A stretch of 64,000 nucleotides of DNA from Euonymus europaeus (Eukaryota > Streptophyta > Magnoliopsida > Celastrales > Celastraceae), in NCBI GenBank assembly GCA_963580455.1, contig OY756970.1, forward strand, positions 17,174,001 through 17,238,000, in the 5' to 3' direction. Of the stretch, positions 10,753-22,900 are shown piece after piece. Below the pieces are notes generated by a model. That model searched no databases and was not told the DNA's origin. It saw nothing but the letters and a program-made list of their open reading frames with translations. Position numbers and translations under genes: made by a program. Every line of letters starts with the position of its first letter. Within the stretch, counting starts at the first letter, position 1.

Positions 10753-11199
10753 TATTGCATTATGTTCATCATGTTTGGTATTGTTATGCTGAATTTTATG
10801 GATGTTTATTGATGATGGAGTGATTAGAGACCTTGATTTATCTTGGATTTTATGCCTGCTTTTTTATGATGGTTTGTAATAATGTAGTGACTCGGGACCT
10901 TAATTTGTGTTCTTATGGATGTAGACTGATTTATGCATTGTTGTTAGTAGTGTCATATTTTTTGGACCTTGATTTATGTTGTTCGGGATGAGATTTTAAT
11001 TCTGTCAAGAGAGAACGATGATCAGATTTTGTGACAGGGGCTTGTTTGAGCCATTTAATTCAATTACAGGGGCTTATTTGGCCTTCATACAGAAGTATAA
11101 GGGCTTCAATGACCCTTTCAGATCAATTAAATGTAACGAAATATTGCTGTTAAGTTGTAGTTTCAATCTCTTCTGGACACGTGTCATCCTATGATTGGC

Positions 11200-11396
11200 G
11201 TGTATTTTTCTTTTTCCACGTCATTATTTCCACGTCACCACTTAACAGCCAACTCAGCAATTTTGGATGGAAAATTTGTTGAGGGGCTAACGTGACCTCA
11301 TCTGATAAGTAGAAGGGTTTGTTTGGTCTATTTTAAAGTACATGGGCTTAAGTGGTCCATTCGTTAAAGTAGAGGGACCATTTTGAAACTTGTCCC
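11200..11396 (-). repeat. MULE right terminal inverted repeat
   Basis: The reverse complement begins GGGACAAGTTTCAAAATGGT and follows the left arm closely. It ends directly at the 9-bp duplication at 11397-11405. Confidence 0.9.
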
Positions 11397-11405
11397 AAGA
11401 AATTA

Positions 11406-13729
11406 TCATTGTGTGATTGTATCCTTCGAAAGTAATTTTGAACAGGATTAACATCATGTGAAAATACTCAGCCAAAGTTTTTGAAGCATGATTTTAATAG
11501 GAGGATTATTTTATATATTGTCCTATGGTGATTGAGATATTGATATTTATCGTCAAAAATCATCACATAAGGAAGTTGATTGTTCGTTTTAGCGGATGAT
11601 GGAATTGACACAATTTTAAAATGTTTGGTAATCGACTCAAATCATTTTATCATTGAGTTTGGGTGAAAAAAAATGAAATAAGAGCCATTTTTTATTGATA
11701 TCATGTACAGATGATTGGTCCATTCAAATTTAATAGAAAAAATGTAACACTGTAGACTCAACACACATAAATGTTGAAAGAGTTAATAGAATATGGGCTC
11801 ACTCAACGATATTTTATTTTCATCATTTAAAAATAATCTTCTTTGTTATTGAAACTTCAAATTATATTCCACATCAATCACTCGATAGTTTTTGCCCAAA
11901 ATATATGATTTTTTTTCTTAAAAAAACAAACAACTAACTTTTTCTAAAAAACATTTTTTTGGGTTAGGTCACAAACCAAACGAGGGGAACCTGGTTCTTC
12001 TTCTCAACGAAACCTTCAAGCATCGACTTTCATGCTTCCATCTCCTCTTCCCTACACTCTGGTTCTTTCTCTTATTTTCCCTCTTCCCCCAAATCAGCCC
12101 CTCTCTCCTCTCTTCCCTACTCGCTCTCGTCTCTTCCGTCGGGCATACCTAGGCGGATCCTCTTAAGAAAAGAGAGGGATGAATTCAAAGCGGATGGGAA
12201 GGGGTTGTGATCCTCTAATCTGAGGATTTCATTCGTTTAAGCCTTTGTTTCATTCGACATATTCATATGTTGCTTTTGGGTAATTCTTTCAAGCAGCAAT
12301 TCCAGTAGAAAAAGAGAGCGAGTAGATAGTATCTAGATCTGGTACCTTTTGCATAATCTGTAGAATTTCTTGCAAAAATTCTTTAAGGACGTTAGTTTCT
12401 GTGTGTATCCTCGATAGGGTTTGGCAACCTATTCAGGAAGCAACTGATTCGCTACCTGGATGGTACCCTTCCAAACACAGGTCAGCTTCTGCTCATGAGT
12501 TTGAATAATGTTCTTGTTTTTGTGTTTGTTTCATTGTTGATATTTTGTTTTCTTTTATGAGCATGCTCCTTCGTTGATTAGTACCTTCCATTGAAACCAA
12601 TAAATTTTAACACCCATAATTATATTATTTGAGGTGCTAAACAGAGGTTTTAACAACTCATTTTGGAACTTCAAGCAGCAATCCCACCTTCTGTTCCACC
12701 ATTGGTATATGGACGGAGCTTCCATGGAAGGAATGGAAATAGGTTTTGTTATGTATTTTTGTTAGTAATTTTTTTTTTTGTAATATTATCAAAAAATAAT
12801 GCACGTCATCGTCGTCTTGCCAACGATTTCCATCTGGTCAACATGCCACATTGACAGGTTGACTGCTCGAAATGGACAAAATTTGCCCGAGTGACATAGT
12901 CGGAACAAAAATAAAAATTCGATGATGAAATTGAAATGTATGAATTTTGAAAAATGAAAATGAATTATGGCTAATTTTTGGGTGAGCACATGTTCCGTTG
13001 ACCCAATTCTAAGATGAAATGATGAAAGCCCACTTCAAGATTAAAAGCCCAAACAAAATGAAAGCACAATGTTGAGCCTCAAACAGAACACGACGTGGAG
13101 CTTCTTCAACCTAGGTTCAATCTCCCTCTTCTCATCACTTTGTGAATTTAGACAGAAATTGAATAGTTGCGGTTCTGTTGTTTGAGTTGTGCGATTCTCA
13201 GGTTGTTTTCAACCATTCTTGAGTGTGCCCCTGCCGTTTCGTGGAGATTCAGAGTACTGGTATTTTCAATATCGTTGGCCATTTATGAACTATTAGTTTT
13301 TGTAACTTTTCTATTCTTATCTACCAAGACATTACAACCAATGTTAAATTTCATCTGCATTTAGCCCTGCCAGCAATAAGAATTTATTATGCTTGAAATG
13401 CTGTAGAACCTATTCACCACAATCAAATTTATCTTCCCATTTTAACAATTCTATCATTGGATTGTGATCACCAGTACTATTGAAATATGATGTCAGGGCT
13501 CGGAATTTCTGGATTTGAATTTTTTTTTAAGTCCATGTTTTGCTTTTAATGTCATCCCAGGATAATTAGTTTTTGATACAGAGTTTGTCTTTACCTTTAT
13601 ACTGATTTTTCTAGGTGCTAATTTGGAATTCTATTATTTTTCACAACAATGCGCTGAATAGGATGAGGCATAATGAAGTTAACGACTGAAGCAAACATTT
13701 TTTGGTGATCCCATGTGTAAGTAGAGAAG
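11406..13729. other. Repeat-rich spacer and probable leader of the PORR gene
   Basis: No supported coding region was seen. The segment 11490-11560 resembles 7985-8085 inside the CCDC124 gene, so both are likely copies of one repeat. The CT-rich stretch 11995-12140 and several splice-like sites (for example CTCAG|GTTG near 13200) could be 5' UTR exons of the gene at 13730, but this is unproven. A solo end of an inverted-repeat element lies at 12790-13003. Confidence 0.45.
12790..13003. repeat. Solo end related to the element at 15731-16867
   Basis: The tract reads like the right end of the 15.7-16.9 kb element. Shared phrases include GGTTGACTGC, ACAAAATTTGCCCGAGTGA, AAAAATAAAAATT and a GTTGACC end corresponding to TTAACC. 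The matching left arm was not found upstream, so it is a truncated or rearranged copy. Confidence 0.55.
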
Positions 13730-14941
13730 ATGTTCCAATGGTTGCTGGTGAGTAGGGCACAGGGCCTCTTTGTTTTTCGGAGAGGTTTCAACTACCAGCA
13801 GAAATTCAGTCTTGTGAATGTAAAACTAAAATGGGTGAAAGATGGGCCGTTGGATGCTGTCATGGCTAGAGAAAAGGATCTTAAAGCAACCTGCATCCTT
13901 GTTTCTCTTATCTCGTCCTCTCAAGGCGGCTGCCTGCCCTTATACCGATTATATCCACATCGTGGAAAACTTGATCTTCCCCATGATCTTAAGTTGTCCA
14001 CTTTTATCCGGAGATATCCTACTATTTTCCATGAGTCCCATGTTTTTGACACTGGAGGCACTCGAGTTCCTTGCTTTCAATTGACACCGGAAGCCTCACG
14101 TCTTCACGAGGAAGAACTCAATGTTGTCAAGTCGAATCAGATGGATCTCATCAGGAGGTTTTGCAAACTGCTCATGCTTACTAGGGATAGGGCCCTGCCC
14201 TTACATACCATTGACCAGTTGAAATGGGACTTAGGATTGCCTTATGACTTCTATAATTCCTTGATTACACATCACCCTGACTTATTTTCTTCAATTTCCC
14301 TACGTGATGACTGTGTTGGCTTGAAACTTCGATTCTGGAATGATCAATTAGCTGTCTCACAGTTGCAGATGAATGCTGCTCTACAACAAAAGGAAGAAGA
14401 CATTAAAAACGGATGTTTGGCATTTCCTGTTAAATTTACCAGGGGTTTCGGGTTGAAGAGGAAGTGCATGTTATGGTTAGATGACTGGCAGAGGCTACCT
14501 TATACTTCACCGTACTCTGATGCTTCCCATTTGGATCCACGTACAGATGTATCTGAGAAGAGAATAGTTGGCGTCTTTCACGAGCTTCTCAGCCTCACCA
14601 TTCAGAAAAAGACTCAGCGTAAGAATGTGAGCAATCTTCGTGGACCCTTATCCCTGCCCCAGAAATTTACAAAGGTATTTGAGCGGCATCCTGGCATATT
14701 TTACATTTCTAAGAAGTGTGACACTCAGACCATTGTCCTTAGGGAAGCCTATAATCATCAAGAACTCTTACAGAAGCATCCTATTGTAGATATCAGAGAA
14801 AGATTCACAAGCATGATGAGAAGGGGACTTTTAGATAGGAGCAGAGGCTTGTACAAGAAAACGACATATACTGTTATAGAAAAAGATCCATCAGATAACG
14901 AGTACAATTTTGAACTTAGTGACAACGGGCAAGGTTTCTAA
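13730..14941 (+). CDS. PORR-domain organelle RNA-binding protein (WTF1-like)
   Basis: An intronless 403-aa ORF. After a basic N-terminal targeting-like stretch, residues 30-60 read 'VKLKWVKDGPLDAVMAREKD', the start of the PORR (plant organelle RNA recognition, former DUF860) domain. The domain continues to about residue 370 with 'LSTFIRRYPTIFHE', 'PLHTIDQLKWDLGLP', 'HHPDLFS', 'KRIVGVFHELLSLTIQKKT' and 'LPQKFTKVFERHPGIFYIS'. Family members such as maize WTF1 and Arabidopsis WTF9 bind group II introns and promote splicing in chloroplasts or mitochondria. The N-terminus 'MFQWLLVSRAQGLFVFRR' looks mitochondrial but does not decide the organelle. The exact orthologue cannot be named. Length and the absence of introns fit the family. 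Confidence 0.9.
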   Translation: MFQWLLVSRAQGLFVFRRGFNYQQKFSLVNVKLKWVKDGPLDAVMAREKDLKATCILVSLISSSQGGCLPLYRLYPHRGKLDLPHDLKLSTFIRRYPTIFHESHVFDTGGTRVPCFQLTPEASRLHEEELNVVKSNQMDLIRRFCKLLMLTRDRALPLHTIDQLKWDLGLPYDFYNSLITHHPDLFSSISLRDDCVGLKLRFWNDQLAVSQLQMNAALQQKEEDIKNGCLAFPVKFTRGFGLKRKCMLWLDDWQRLPYTSPYSDASHLDPRTDVSEKRIVGVFHELLSLTIQKKTQRKNVSNLRGPLSLPQKFTKVFERHPGIFYISKKCDTQTIVLREAYNHQELLQKHPIVDIRERFTSMMRRGLLDRSRGLYKKTTYTVIEKDPSDNEYNFELSDNGQGF

Positions 14942-15718
14942 AGAGCCGCATTGTAATTTGATTTCTGAATACGACTCAGATGATCTTTGTGGGATTCTGG
15001 GGTTTGCTTTGCTGCTCACAACCAATCTCGCTGGGGGCGAGCAAGTGTTACAAGCCTAAAATCCTCATTCCCTCATCAATGTAACGTAACGTGAAGATGG
15101 AGTTCACGTTATATAACATGTAGTTATCTGTTCTCCAACTTAGGTTGCTCCATGAATATGCGTAGTACCAATGACTAGATCGGTGCGGGAGCTGCTTTTA
15201 GTATTGGAAAGATGCAGCTTAAGAAAGGCATTGTCCTTTTCAGTCTTCGATGCATTGGAGGTACGCCGGGTATTTCGCTAACCATAGTCGTTTTGTTTTA
15301 TGCTAAATGAAGGTTGCTAGATTGTCATACTACATTGCAGATTGTGAAAGCCAAAATAACATACTTGGGTCCATGTCCATGTATCTCAGGTTGAGGTAGA
15401 ATTAAGACATTTCGTGCTTGACCTTATAGATGGCTTTATCATTCTTACTAATTAATTTTATAGATGGCTTGTTGGACAGTCTTTTGCAACAGAATGCTTT
15501 GTGCTTATTCTAAGCTTCTGTAGGCATGTTGTCCTCATATGCTCTGGAGATTCAGTTGTCTTTTCCTTGGGAGCTTGTGAATATTTTGACCTTAATAGTT
15601 TTCAATCAAAAATTTTGTTGGAGGATTCTGTTCGTTTATTCAGATAGGGTGACTATAATTGTAATATATTATCTGATTTCTCAAATCCAAGCAAAAAATT
15701 CTTCCAAAGCTTTTTAGG
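14942..15718. other. 3' flank of the PORR gene
   Basis: Presumed 3' UTR and spacer up to the target duplication at 15719. An ORF of 63 codons at 15526-15717 has no recognisable family and is ignored. Confidence 0.5.
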
Positions 15719-15730
15719 ACATTCCAAGAG

Positions 15731-16867
15731 GGTTAATAGAACAAGTGTCACCGAAAGATTGTTCATGTTTCATTTTGATCACCCAAATATCAAACGTTTC
15801 AATTTAGTCACTAAACTTTTGTTTTTGTTTCAACTTCATCATTCGCGTAGATTTTGCCTCAAAACAGGCAATCAAACTGTCTTTGACTGTTAAGTAGTTG
15901 CCACATGGAATATATTTTCCACCTGGAATTATATTAAATTTTTTCCTTTGAAAAAACACGTGGCATTTAAAAATACTATTTTTTTTAATAAAATAATTTA
16001 AAACTATAACTAATATTAATCCCCAAATTCATCTTCTAACATTTCGCCCAACTCCCTCAATTTCATCCCCAAAACTCTAAATTGATCAAGAAACCCCAAC
16101 ATGAAATAAAAATCCAACAATGAATAAGATATTGAAATCCCAAATTGACAAAAATAGCCAATTAAAGGGGGACCAAAACCAAGAACTTGCAACGCCCAAC
16201 TATCCAACCATGAAAATGAAGACACGATTACCCAATGGTGGTCGGCGACAGTAAAGATTGCCCAACACACAACTGCCAAGCATACCCAGCACGATGACAC
16301 GATGACACAATTACCTAATCTTGTTATAAGAGCCCGAAGAAGACCTGCACATTGGCACTCTTCGCTGGCCAACGACACGAAGACGAAGACATACGAGAGA
16401 AGTAAAGTTGGATCTAAAGGAAATTACAAGGTCAGCGACAATTAAGACATTGAAGTGGTGGCTGGCGACGGTAAAGAACAAGGTTGATTTGTGTTTTCAA
16501 ATTTTTTTTTTAGATTTGTAGTGGTAAAGAACATGAGTGATATGATCCCCCGAGAAGGGGAATTTTTATTTGTGTTTTCAATTTATTTTTCTTATTTCTA
16601 CATATGGTATAATGTGCACGGTAACAATTGTCGTCATTTGCCACATCAACAATGTGTGAACCGTCATCGTCACCGTTAGCCACGTATGTGAAATTAAACG
16701 ATAGTTTGACGATCAATGCATGGTTGACTGCCTGTAATGAACAAAATCTGCCCGAGTGATGGAGTTGAAAAAAAATAAAAATTTGGTGATCAAGTTGAAA
16801 CGTTTGATCTTTGAATGATAAAAATGGAAAATGAGAAATATTTAGATGACCGCATGTTTGATTAACC
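15731..16867. mobile_element. Degenerate inverted-repeat DNA element (MULE-like), about 1.14 kb
   Basis: The left end (GGTTAATAGAAC...) and the reverse complement of the right end (GGTTAATCAAAC...) align over about 150 bp with many substitutions. Both include ATCAAACGTTTCAA. The flanks are ACATTCCAAGAG (15719-15730) and ACATTTCAAGAG (16868-16879), a 12-bp near-identical duplication. No transposase is encoded. Long imperfect TIRs and a duplication near 9-12 bp favour a Mutator-like non-autonomous element. Confidence 0.65.
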
Positions 16868-16879
16868 ACATTTCAAGAG

Positions 16880-17252
16880 CTTTCAATACTCACTATTTTG
16901 AAACACGTTTTACTAATTTAAAAAAAAAACTCATGTATTTTTTTACCATATATCAACTTCTAATATTAATAAACTCGAGTAACTAATAAACATTCTCCTT
17001 ACAATAAAATCTTTTTATCCACCATACCAAACATTTCATTTCATTTAAGGTATACAAACTTAATTTACAACTTACAAGCAAAGCCTATCCTAAGCCAACA
17101 AAAGAGACAGACGGAGAGAATCACATAAATGAATAATAAAATTTGTCTCAGGCACCCATTATCTCAATTCTCAAATAAATCTCACATATAAATAAATAAA
17201 TAAAACTAGTTAACTAATTATTATTTTTCACTTATCAATTTAGTCGTGTTCT
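16880..17252. other. Spacer and 3' UTR of the LHT8-like gene
   Basis: AT-rich with an A9 run at 16921 and (AAAT)n stretches near 17190. The minus-strand transporter gene ends at 17253, so most of this is probably its 3' UTR. Confidence 0.45.
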
Positions 17253-19890
17253 TCATTGTGGGTTGAAGAAGCTTCCTTGGATCCCAGTGTCAATAGTGGT
17301 ATAGGCTCCAGCAGCAATCAAGAGCCCACTTAGACCCAACCCAACTACACCGAGAACCCAATTGAGCCACCAAATAGAGCTATGGGCCTTGGGCTTCTTG
17401 ACCTTGAGCCACATGAAACATGGATAGGCTAATGTAACTGGCAATGTTAGCCCTCCTAGAAGCCCAGCAACACTTCCAAAACTAGGAAAAGCCACAGCCA
17501 CAAAGAAGAAGGAAAAGCCCAGTAAAGTCCTAATAAATGCCCTTAACCACCATGGGCATGGCTTCTTCATTCTCTTAGTGTACAATGACTCTGCCTCATC
17601 AAACAATGGCATCCCATAAATTTGGAAGGAGCTTACTGCGTTAATTATGATGAATAAGCTTGTAAGTCCCAGAAGAAATTGCGCCGCGTCTCGGCTATGA
17701 TAGGCGTATAGTGCTGCTAGCATACCAGCTTTAGGTATCTGAACAAACCAAAGAAATTATGTCAAATGCTAAGTTTAGTTTTTCTTGCTAAGAAAATGTG
17801 TGTGTGTTGTGTTAGAATGAAAGATGGTATACCCTTCCGCCGTATGCCCAGTAACCTGCGATTGCGAGAGGGAATAAGCACATTGCAATGAGTGTATATG
17901 CAACCTTGACACCCTTCCACATTGGCACACGAGATGGGTGCTTCTCGTCCGAGGGCATCGTTGCCTGCAATCGAATAAAGATAGAATTTTAGGTTATTGA
18001 CTTAAAACATTTGAATATTTGGTTATGAAAATGGAAAATGATTCATCTTTCTTGGTGATGAAATGTTATATTTACTTACTATCTTTTTAAGAAAATCTTC
18101 TAATCTAGTAGACTGTAGGCTATATCAGGTTAATAGTCTGGCAGATTCAAACTCTTGCATAAACATATGTGGAATCACATGTACAATATATTTTGAATAT
18201 TCGTTATGGCTCAACAAGAATAAAATTTGACTTTTTTTTTTCTCACATGGGAATTAGTTATTACAGCTATATAAACAGTTAAACAACCAATAGGTCAACA
18301 GTCAACTCTGGCTGCTTGTTCAACTCTTTTTGCTAAAAAAACTGCAATAATAAAAACTGAAATATATGGTTTGAATAATTCGTCCAAAAATGATAAAAAT
18401 CTCTTCATTTTTATCCCAAAGCATTCCAACCGCGTATATCATTTATTTATTGGGTGTGATATTCAATGAATTTTTTATTATAATATTATCATATCCAATT
18501 AATGAGTTTCACATACTACTGCCTTTGAGATGAAATCACTCAGATCTAGCATTACTGTAATTGATCACATAACATGTTGTCCAACCAATCAACAAAAGCA
18601 AATAGATTTTCAAAGATTTCTTTTTTTCTTTTTAATGCTCACTCAAACCTAAAAACAGAGTCCTCTGTTTCTTATGTAACCAAATTAACAAAACCTTTGA
18701 TTTCTTTGGCAAAGAAATTAATCAAAACACAGACATACCTGAATCTCAAGAATGAGATTGTGGCCTCTGAAAGCAAAAGCAACAATTCCAAGTGCATTAA
18801 GAACCTCAAAAGCCCTCTCCAACTGCGGACCGGAGCGAATAGGGTCGTATGAAACACCGGGTACTCTGCCTTCATCAACAGATATGACCCAAATCAGAGT
18901 ACAGTACCCAACAGCAGTAACAGCACCGATTAGCGAGACACCCGCGATCGAGTTCAAGTTTGGTAGCTGTGAGAGCAACACTGCAGCACAAGTGAACACC
19001 ACGTACCACTCTGCGGTGGTTAATGGATGGAGTGTACATCCCTCTCCGCATACAACCTGGAAGAACGTTTTTGAGCTCGAACCTCCAAGGACGATTAGAG
19101 CAATACATGTACCTCCAGAGAGGTACAGGATGGGAAACAGGGCTAGCCACTTTGTTAACCTGTCCCCTGGAAATTTCGTCGAACACATGACTTGGTTAAC
19201 AAGAAATGCTAATTGAATACTAGACCAGGTCCAAAAGATCATGAAAAACCCACTAACCAAAAGTGGAATTGCAGAGTTGAAGGTATCGACTGTAACGCAT
19301 GCCAGTTTCATGAGATTCATGGAGCTGAACAAGTATGTATAGAGTGTAAAGCTGCCATATAAACGTCAGAGTCAATATAATGATCCCCCATGCCCTGTAA
19401 AGACATGAAAACACAAGTCAAACACTCAGCTCCTGAATGTCTTGAATCAATGAAGTAAAACACTCATTATTCATTTAGAATATAAATCTTACCATCCAAG
19501 AACTGTGAAGGCAACAGGAAGAGCAAGTGCCTGGAACCCAATCCCGGAACAAAGCGTGTGAAACGCAGCGTAGTAAGCGTTACCATTCCTCGACTCAGTG
19601 ATTGGAAGCCAAGCATCTTCAGGGTCAAGCCTAGTGAGCTTAAGTGCTCTTCTAAGAGGACTCCCTATTGGTGTAATAAACCTTGGTGTTCTAATTCTTG
19701 GTGTTCCAGTTCTTGGTGTTGATGTTTTTGGGGTTGAAGACCTGGGTGTCTTGCTTGTTTCAATACCATCCGCGGTGGTGGAGAGGAGCGGGGAGCGCGT
19801 CAACGACGGGGAGTGGTATTGAGACGGAGGAGCAGAGATTGGTGGTCTTGGTGTTATAGGCGCAGAGCTAACTTCATCAAGATCACCCAT
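17253..19890 (-). CDS. LHT8-like amino-acid transporter (AAAP family)
   Basis: Five exons on the minus strand give 526 aa: 19890-19493, 19394-19258, 19166-18739, 17964-17833 and 17738-17253. All junctions are GT-AG and the frame is continuous (for example VLGW|AWGIIILT and STFG|DRLTKWLALFP). The cytosolic N-terminus (residues 1-95) is Ser/Pro-rich with repeated TPR/TPK motifs ending 'FITPIGSPLRRALKLTRLDP'. Next come 'DAWLPITESRNGNAYYAAFH', which opens the AAAP transporter domain, and about ten hydrophobic segments to the C-terminus 'TTIDTGIQGSFFNPQ'. Proton-coupled uptake of neutral and acidic amino acids across the plasma membrane is the known LHT activity; Arabidopsis LHT8 (AATL1) is the closest relative I recognise. 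The S/T-P clusters are plausible phosphorylation sites. The second intron is only 91 bp. Confidence 0.93.
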
Positions 19891-19967
19891 TTTTGGCTCT
19901 CTATTTGACCTTAATTAATCTCTCCCTAATTGGTTTTCCCTCACAAGGAAGCCTCTTCGAGCATTGG

Positions 19968-19981
19968 CCTATATATATAGG
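19968..19981 (-). promoter_or_regulatory. TATA box of the LHT8-like gene
   Basis: The palindrome CCTATATATATAGG lies 78-91 bp upstream of the ATG at 19890 on the minus strand, a fitting distance for a TATA box with a short leader. Confidence 0.6.
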
Positions 19982-22900
19982 CGCCATGCATTGGCGTTGC
20001 ATACATGTCTAATATAACAAGCTTTTTTATTTTTTATTTTATTTTTAATCAAAGTAGTGTAGCAGCCAAATATGATTTTCAAACCCTTGACAGAGAGCAG
20101 CCCTAAATTGGTGAGTTTTAATTTAACGACTCCGGTCACCAAAATCTGTCTGCTAAAATTTTTTGGTCAAAATTGTGTACCTTTGCATATTGTCAGAAAC
20201 TATGCCTTCATCTTTATCTGGGTTTTGACTTGGGATTTGATCTCCATTAATTTTTTTGGTATGAAAATGACTTGGATTACAAAGTTGTTTGTTTGAGGGG
20301 ACGTTGGTGTTTAGCATTTTTTATTTTTCACTTGTACTACTATAAATAGAAGTAATTCAAATTCAAATTAATCTCGTGGTGAATCTCTCTAGGATCAAAT
20401 TATATAGATTCAAAAGATTATGGGTTCGATTCTCAATAAGAACAATATTAGATGTTAACTTGTATAATGTCGTTCTTAATTATCTTAAAAAATTAAAATT
20501 TAAAGTGTATACATGCACTTTACGCTACTCAAACATAGAACATTAGATTATAATTATGTGGAGAATATTTTGGGTTTATTAACTAATGAGTAATGAATAC
20601 TTATTAATAATTATTAACACTTGTACTGGAAATTAAAGTTGTTGCAATTTAGACTATTGTAATGGATTGTCTTATATCGGATGGCACATCTATATCTATA
20701 TACATGAATGTCGACTTCATGGGCTTATTATTATTATAATGTCGATCTAATCATAGTAGTTGAATTTTCTCCAAAATTAATTTTGTCCTAACTAACTCGT
20801 AGGGTTGAGATGCATTACTTCATCTAATTAAACTATATATATACCTGGTTCTTCCAAGTTATAATCAAACGACTGTTTGAAATGGTGTTTGAAGAATCAT
20901 ATATTTATATAGCATTTGGTAGAATTTTAAAAATTGTTTCTCAGAGTGACATTTTAATTATTTTAAATTATTTTTTTACCTCCAAATATCTGAAATAACC
21001 CTCATTTTCAGTCATCTTTCAAAGCTGCGTCATGTCTTTTGTGTAATTTGTCACAACATTTTATACGAACATAATACAATCATAGCATTTAAAATAGTAT
21101 ATATGCTATTATTTATCAATAAAACTAAAATTATTTCCCAAACCGAGCCAATAAGACAACACGTTAGTGTGGTGTTTCTTGTAATGCCAAGTTGTGGCAT
21201 TATTAAAACTCTTAATTACATGGCCGTCCATGTGATACAGAAGGGCAATGTAAAAGGATCTTACGATTAGTTATGTTCTTATTATTAATTCTTGACCTTG
21301 TCATTGTTTTTGTATTTTTTATTATTTTAATTTATACATTTGCTGCTGATGGCTGTAGGTGGAATTTTGTTACTCGATACCGTATTTCTTGTCCTTTTGT
21401 AGTTTAAGGAAATGTTGATGACAAAATATCAAATGCTATTCTTTAAAGAGGAATTAATCCTAGGTTTTTGTTTTTTGTTTTTTTTCCCTGGAAAGTATCC
21501 TAGCTAGTTACATTTTCACTATCGAGTATAATGTGTTTTTCTCTCTATTTTTTTCAACTCTGAAAAAAATAATATTGGAAACAAGTTTAATTGTCTATTT
21601 TGGAAAACAAAAGTCACTAACAAAGAGCTTAAAAAATAGATAAAAATGTTTTTCTTAAGATGTACCTACTACATAAATTAATTGCCTGGTGTCCCCTTCC
21701 CACCAACTATATATAAAGACGTGATTATATATATATATATATATATTGATAAGCAACTAAGTAAGTGCCATGAAGGAGAGTTGGTAATAACTCTTTAACA
21801 AAAGTTGTTGAGAGTGTGAAACATAAGTTGATCAATCAACAAATGCAGGTAGGTGATAGAACTCCTGTGCTCTTTTGACATTTGTGTCAATTATTCAGTA
21901 ATATGTTCCTTCCGCAATATAAAAGGATAAAAGGTAAGAAAATGTGAACAAAATAAATAAAAAGGGAGAAATAAAATTTAAATAAAGAAAATGACAGCAG
22001 CTTCTGAGTCAAACATAGAATTAATTCAACTTATTATGTATATAAAGACGACTTGGTCCAAATACAAGTAGGTATGAAAATTATTAAAAACCAAGAGAAT
22101 ACGACCAGAAAGCAGAAGCCAAACAACATCTCTCTTTCGAGTTTCACACTCACAAAAACACACATTGCAATAATCTGCCAAAAACTACAATAATCCCTTT
22201 TTTATTTTTTTATTTGGTTTCTATTTTCTGTTTTTTTTTTTCAAAATTTTCTGTTTTATATTTTCCAAAAACTTCTATTTGTTTTGTTTTCTGTTTTTAA
22301 GTGATTTTTTTTTAATTTTACGTGTTTTCCAAAATGGCAATCAAATATAATTTTCCGAATTTTCATGTTCGGAAAATAAAATTTAAAATATATGGGAATC
22401 AAACACACCCTAATCCTCTAATTTTTTGATTAATTTCTATAGTCAACGATCTTACTTTTCTTTCATGCAAGGGAAGATAAATCAACGAATTGCACTTTAT
22501 ATTTGAATTGAATTAATTGTTCAAAAAATTCAGTTAAAAATCACAATTCCCTTTTGACCATACATGCTATTGTATAAAGGTTATATTTGTCACCAAGATA
22601 AATGCATAGAAAACCAAGTTAAAACAAAGACTTGCCTTTTACTTTACAAAGTTAAATATTTTAAATATAGAAGCCAAATCGGCTGAAAGGTATGGTTAGT
22701 AATCATGTCTTTGAAACTCAGCCTTGCTTAGTGATTGTATGACCCTAAAATAGACTTAAATCAGTTATATATATATATATATATGTATGTATATATATAT
22801 ATATGCATGCATGTATGTATGTATGCATGCATGTATGTATGTATTTGTGGTGGCATATCTACTACTTTAAGCAAATCTGATTAATTAGTTGAGATAGACT

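Larger units (their letters stand above)
8819..11396. mobile_element. Mutator-like element (MULE), internally deleted, 2578 bp
   Basis: The ends are long inverted repeats starting GGGACAAGTTTCAAAATGG. They match almost without gaps for about 165 bp and, past a small insertion in the left arm, for about 200 bp (left 8819-9034, right 11200-11396). The element is flanked by a perfect 9-bp duplication, AAGAAATTA, at 8810-8818 and 11397-11405, which is diagnostic of Mutator-type insertion. Inside is one spliced ORF (9941-10752) with the N-terminal and C-terminal ends of a MuDR-type transposase but no catalytic core. The element is therefore non-autonomous and would depend on a transposase supplied in trans. 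The intact TIRs and duplication suggest a fairly recent insertion. Confidence 0.9.

Noticed and set aside
16016..16378. 120-codon minus-strand ORF inside the inverted-repeat element
   Set aside because: Hydrophobic low-information translation with no transposase motif; treated as filler of a non-autonomous element.
19598..19822. Plus-strand ORF antisense to the LHT8-like N-terminus
   Set aside because: A mirror of the TPR/TPK-repeat coding sequence; the sense gene is well supported.
20405..20445. GGGTTCGATTC and, near 35513, GGTTCGATCC as tRNA T-arm candidates
   Set aside because: No matching acceptor stem, D-arm or anticodon arm could be built at either place.
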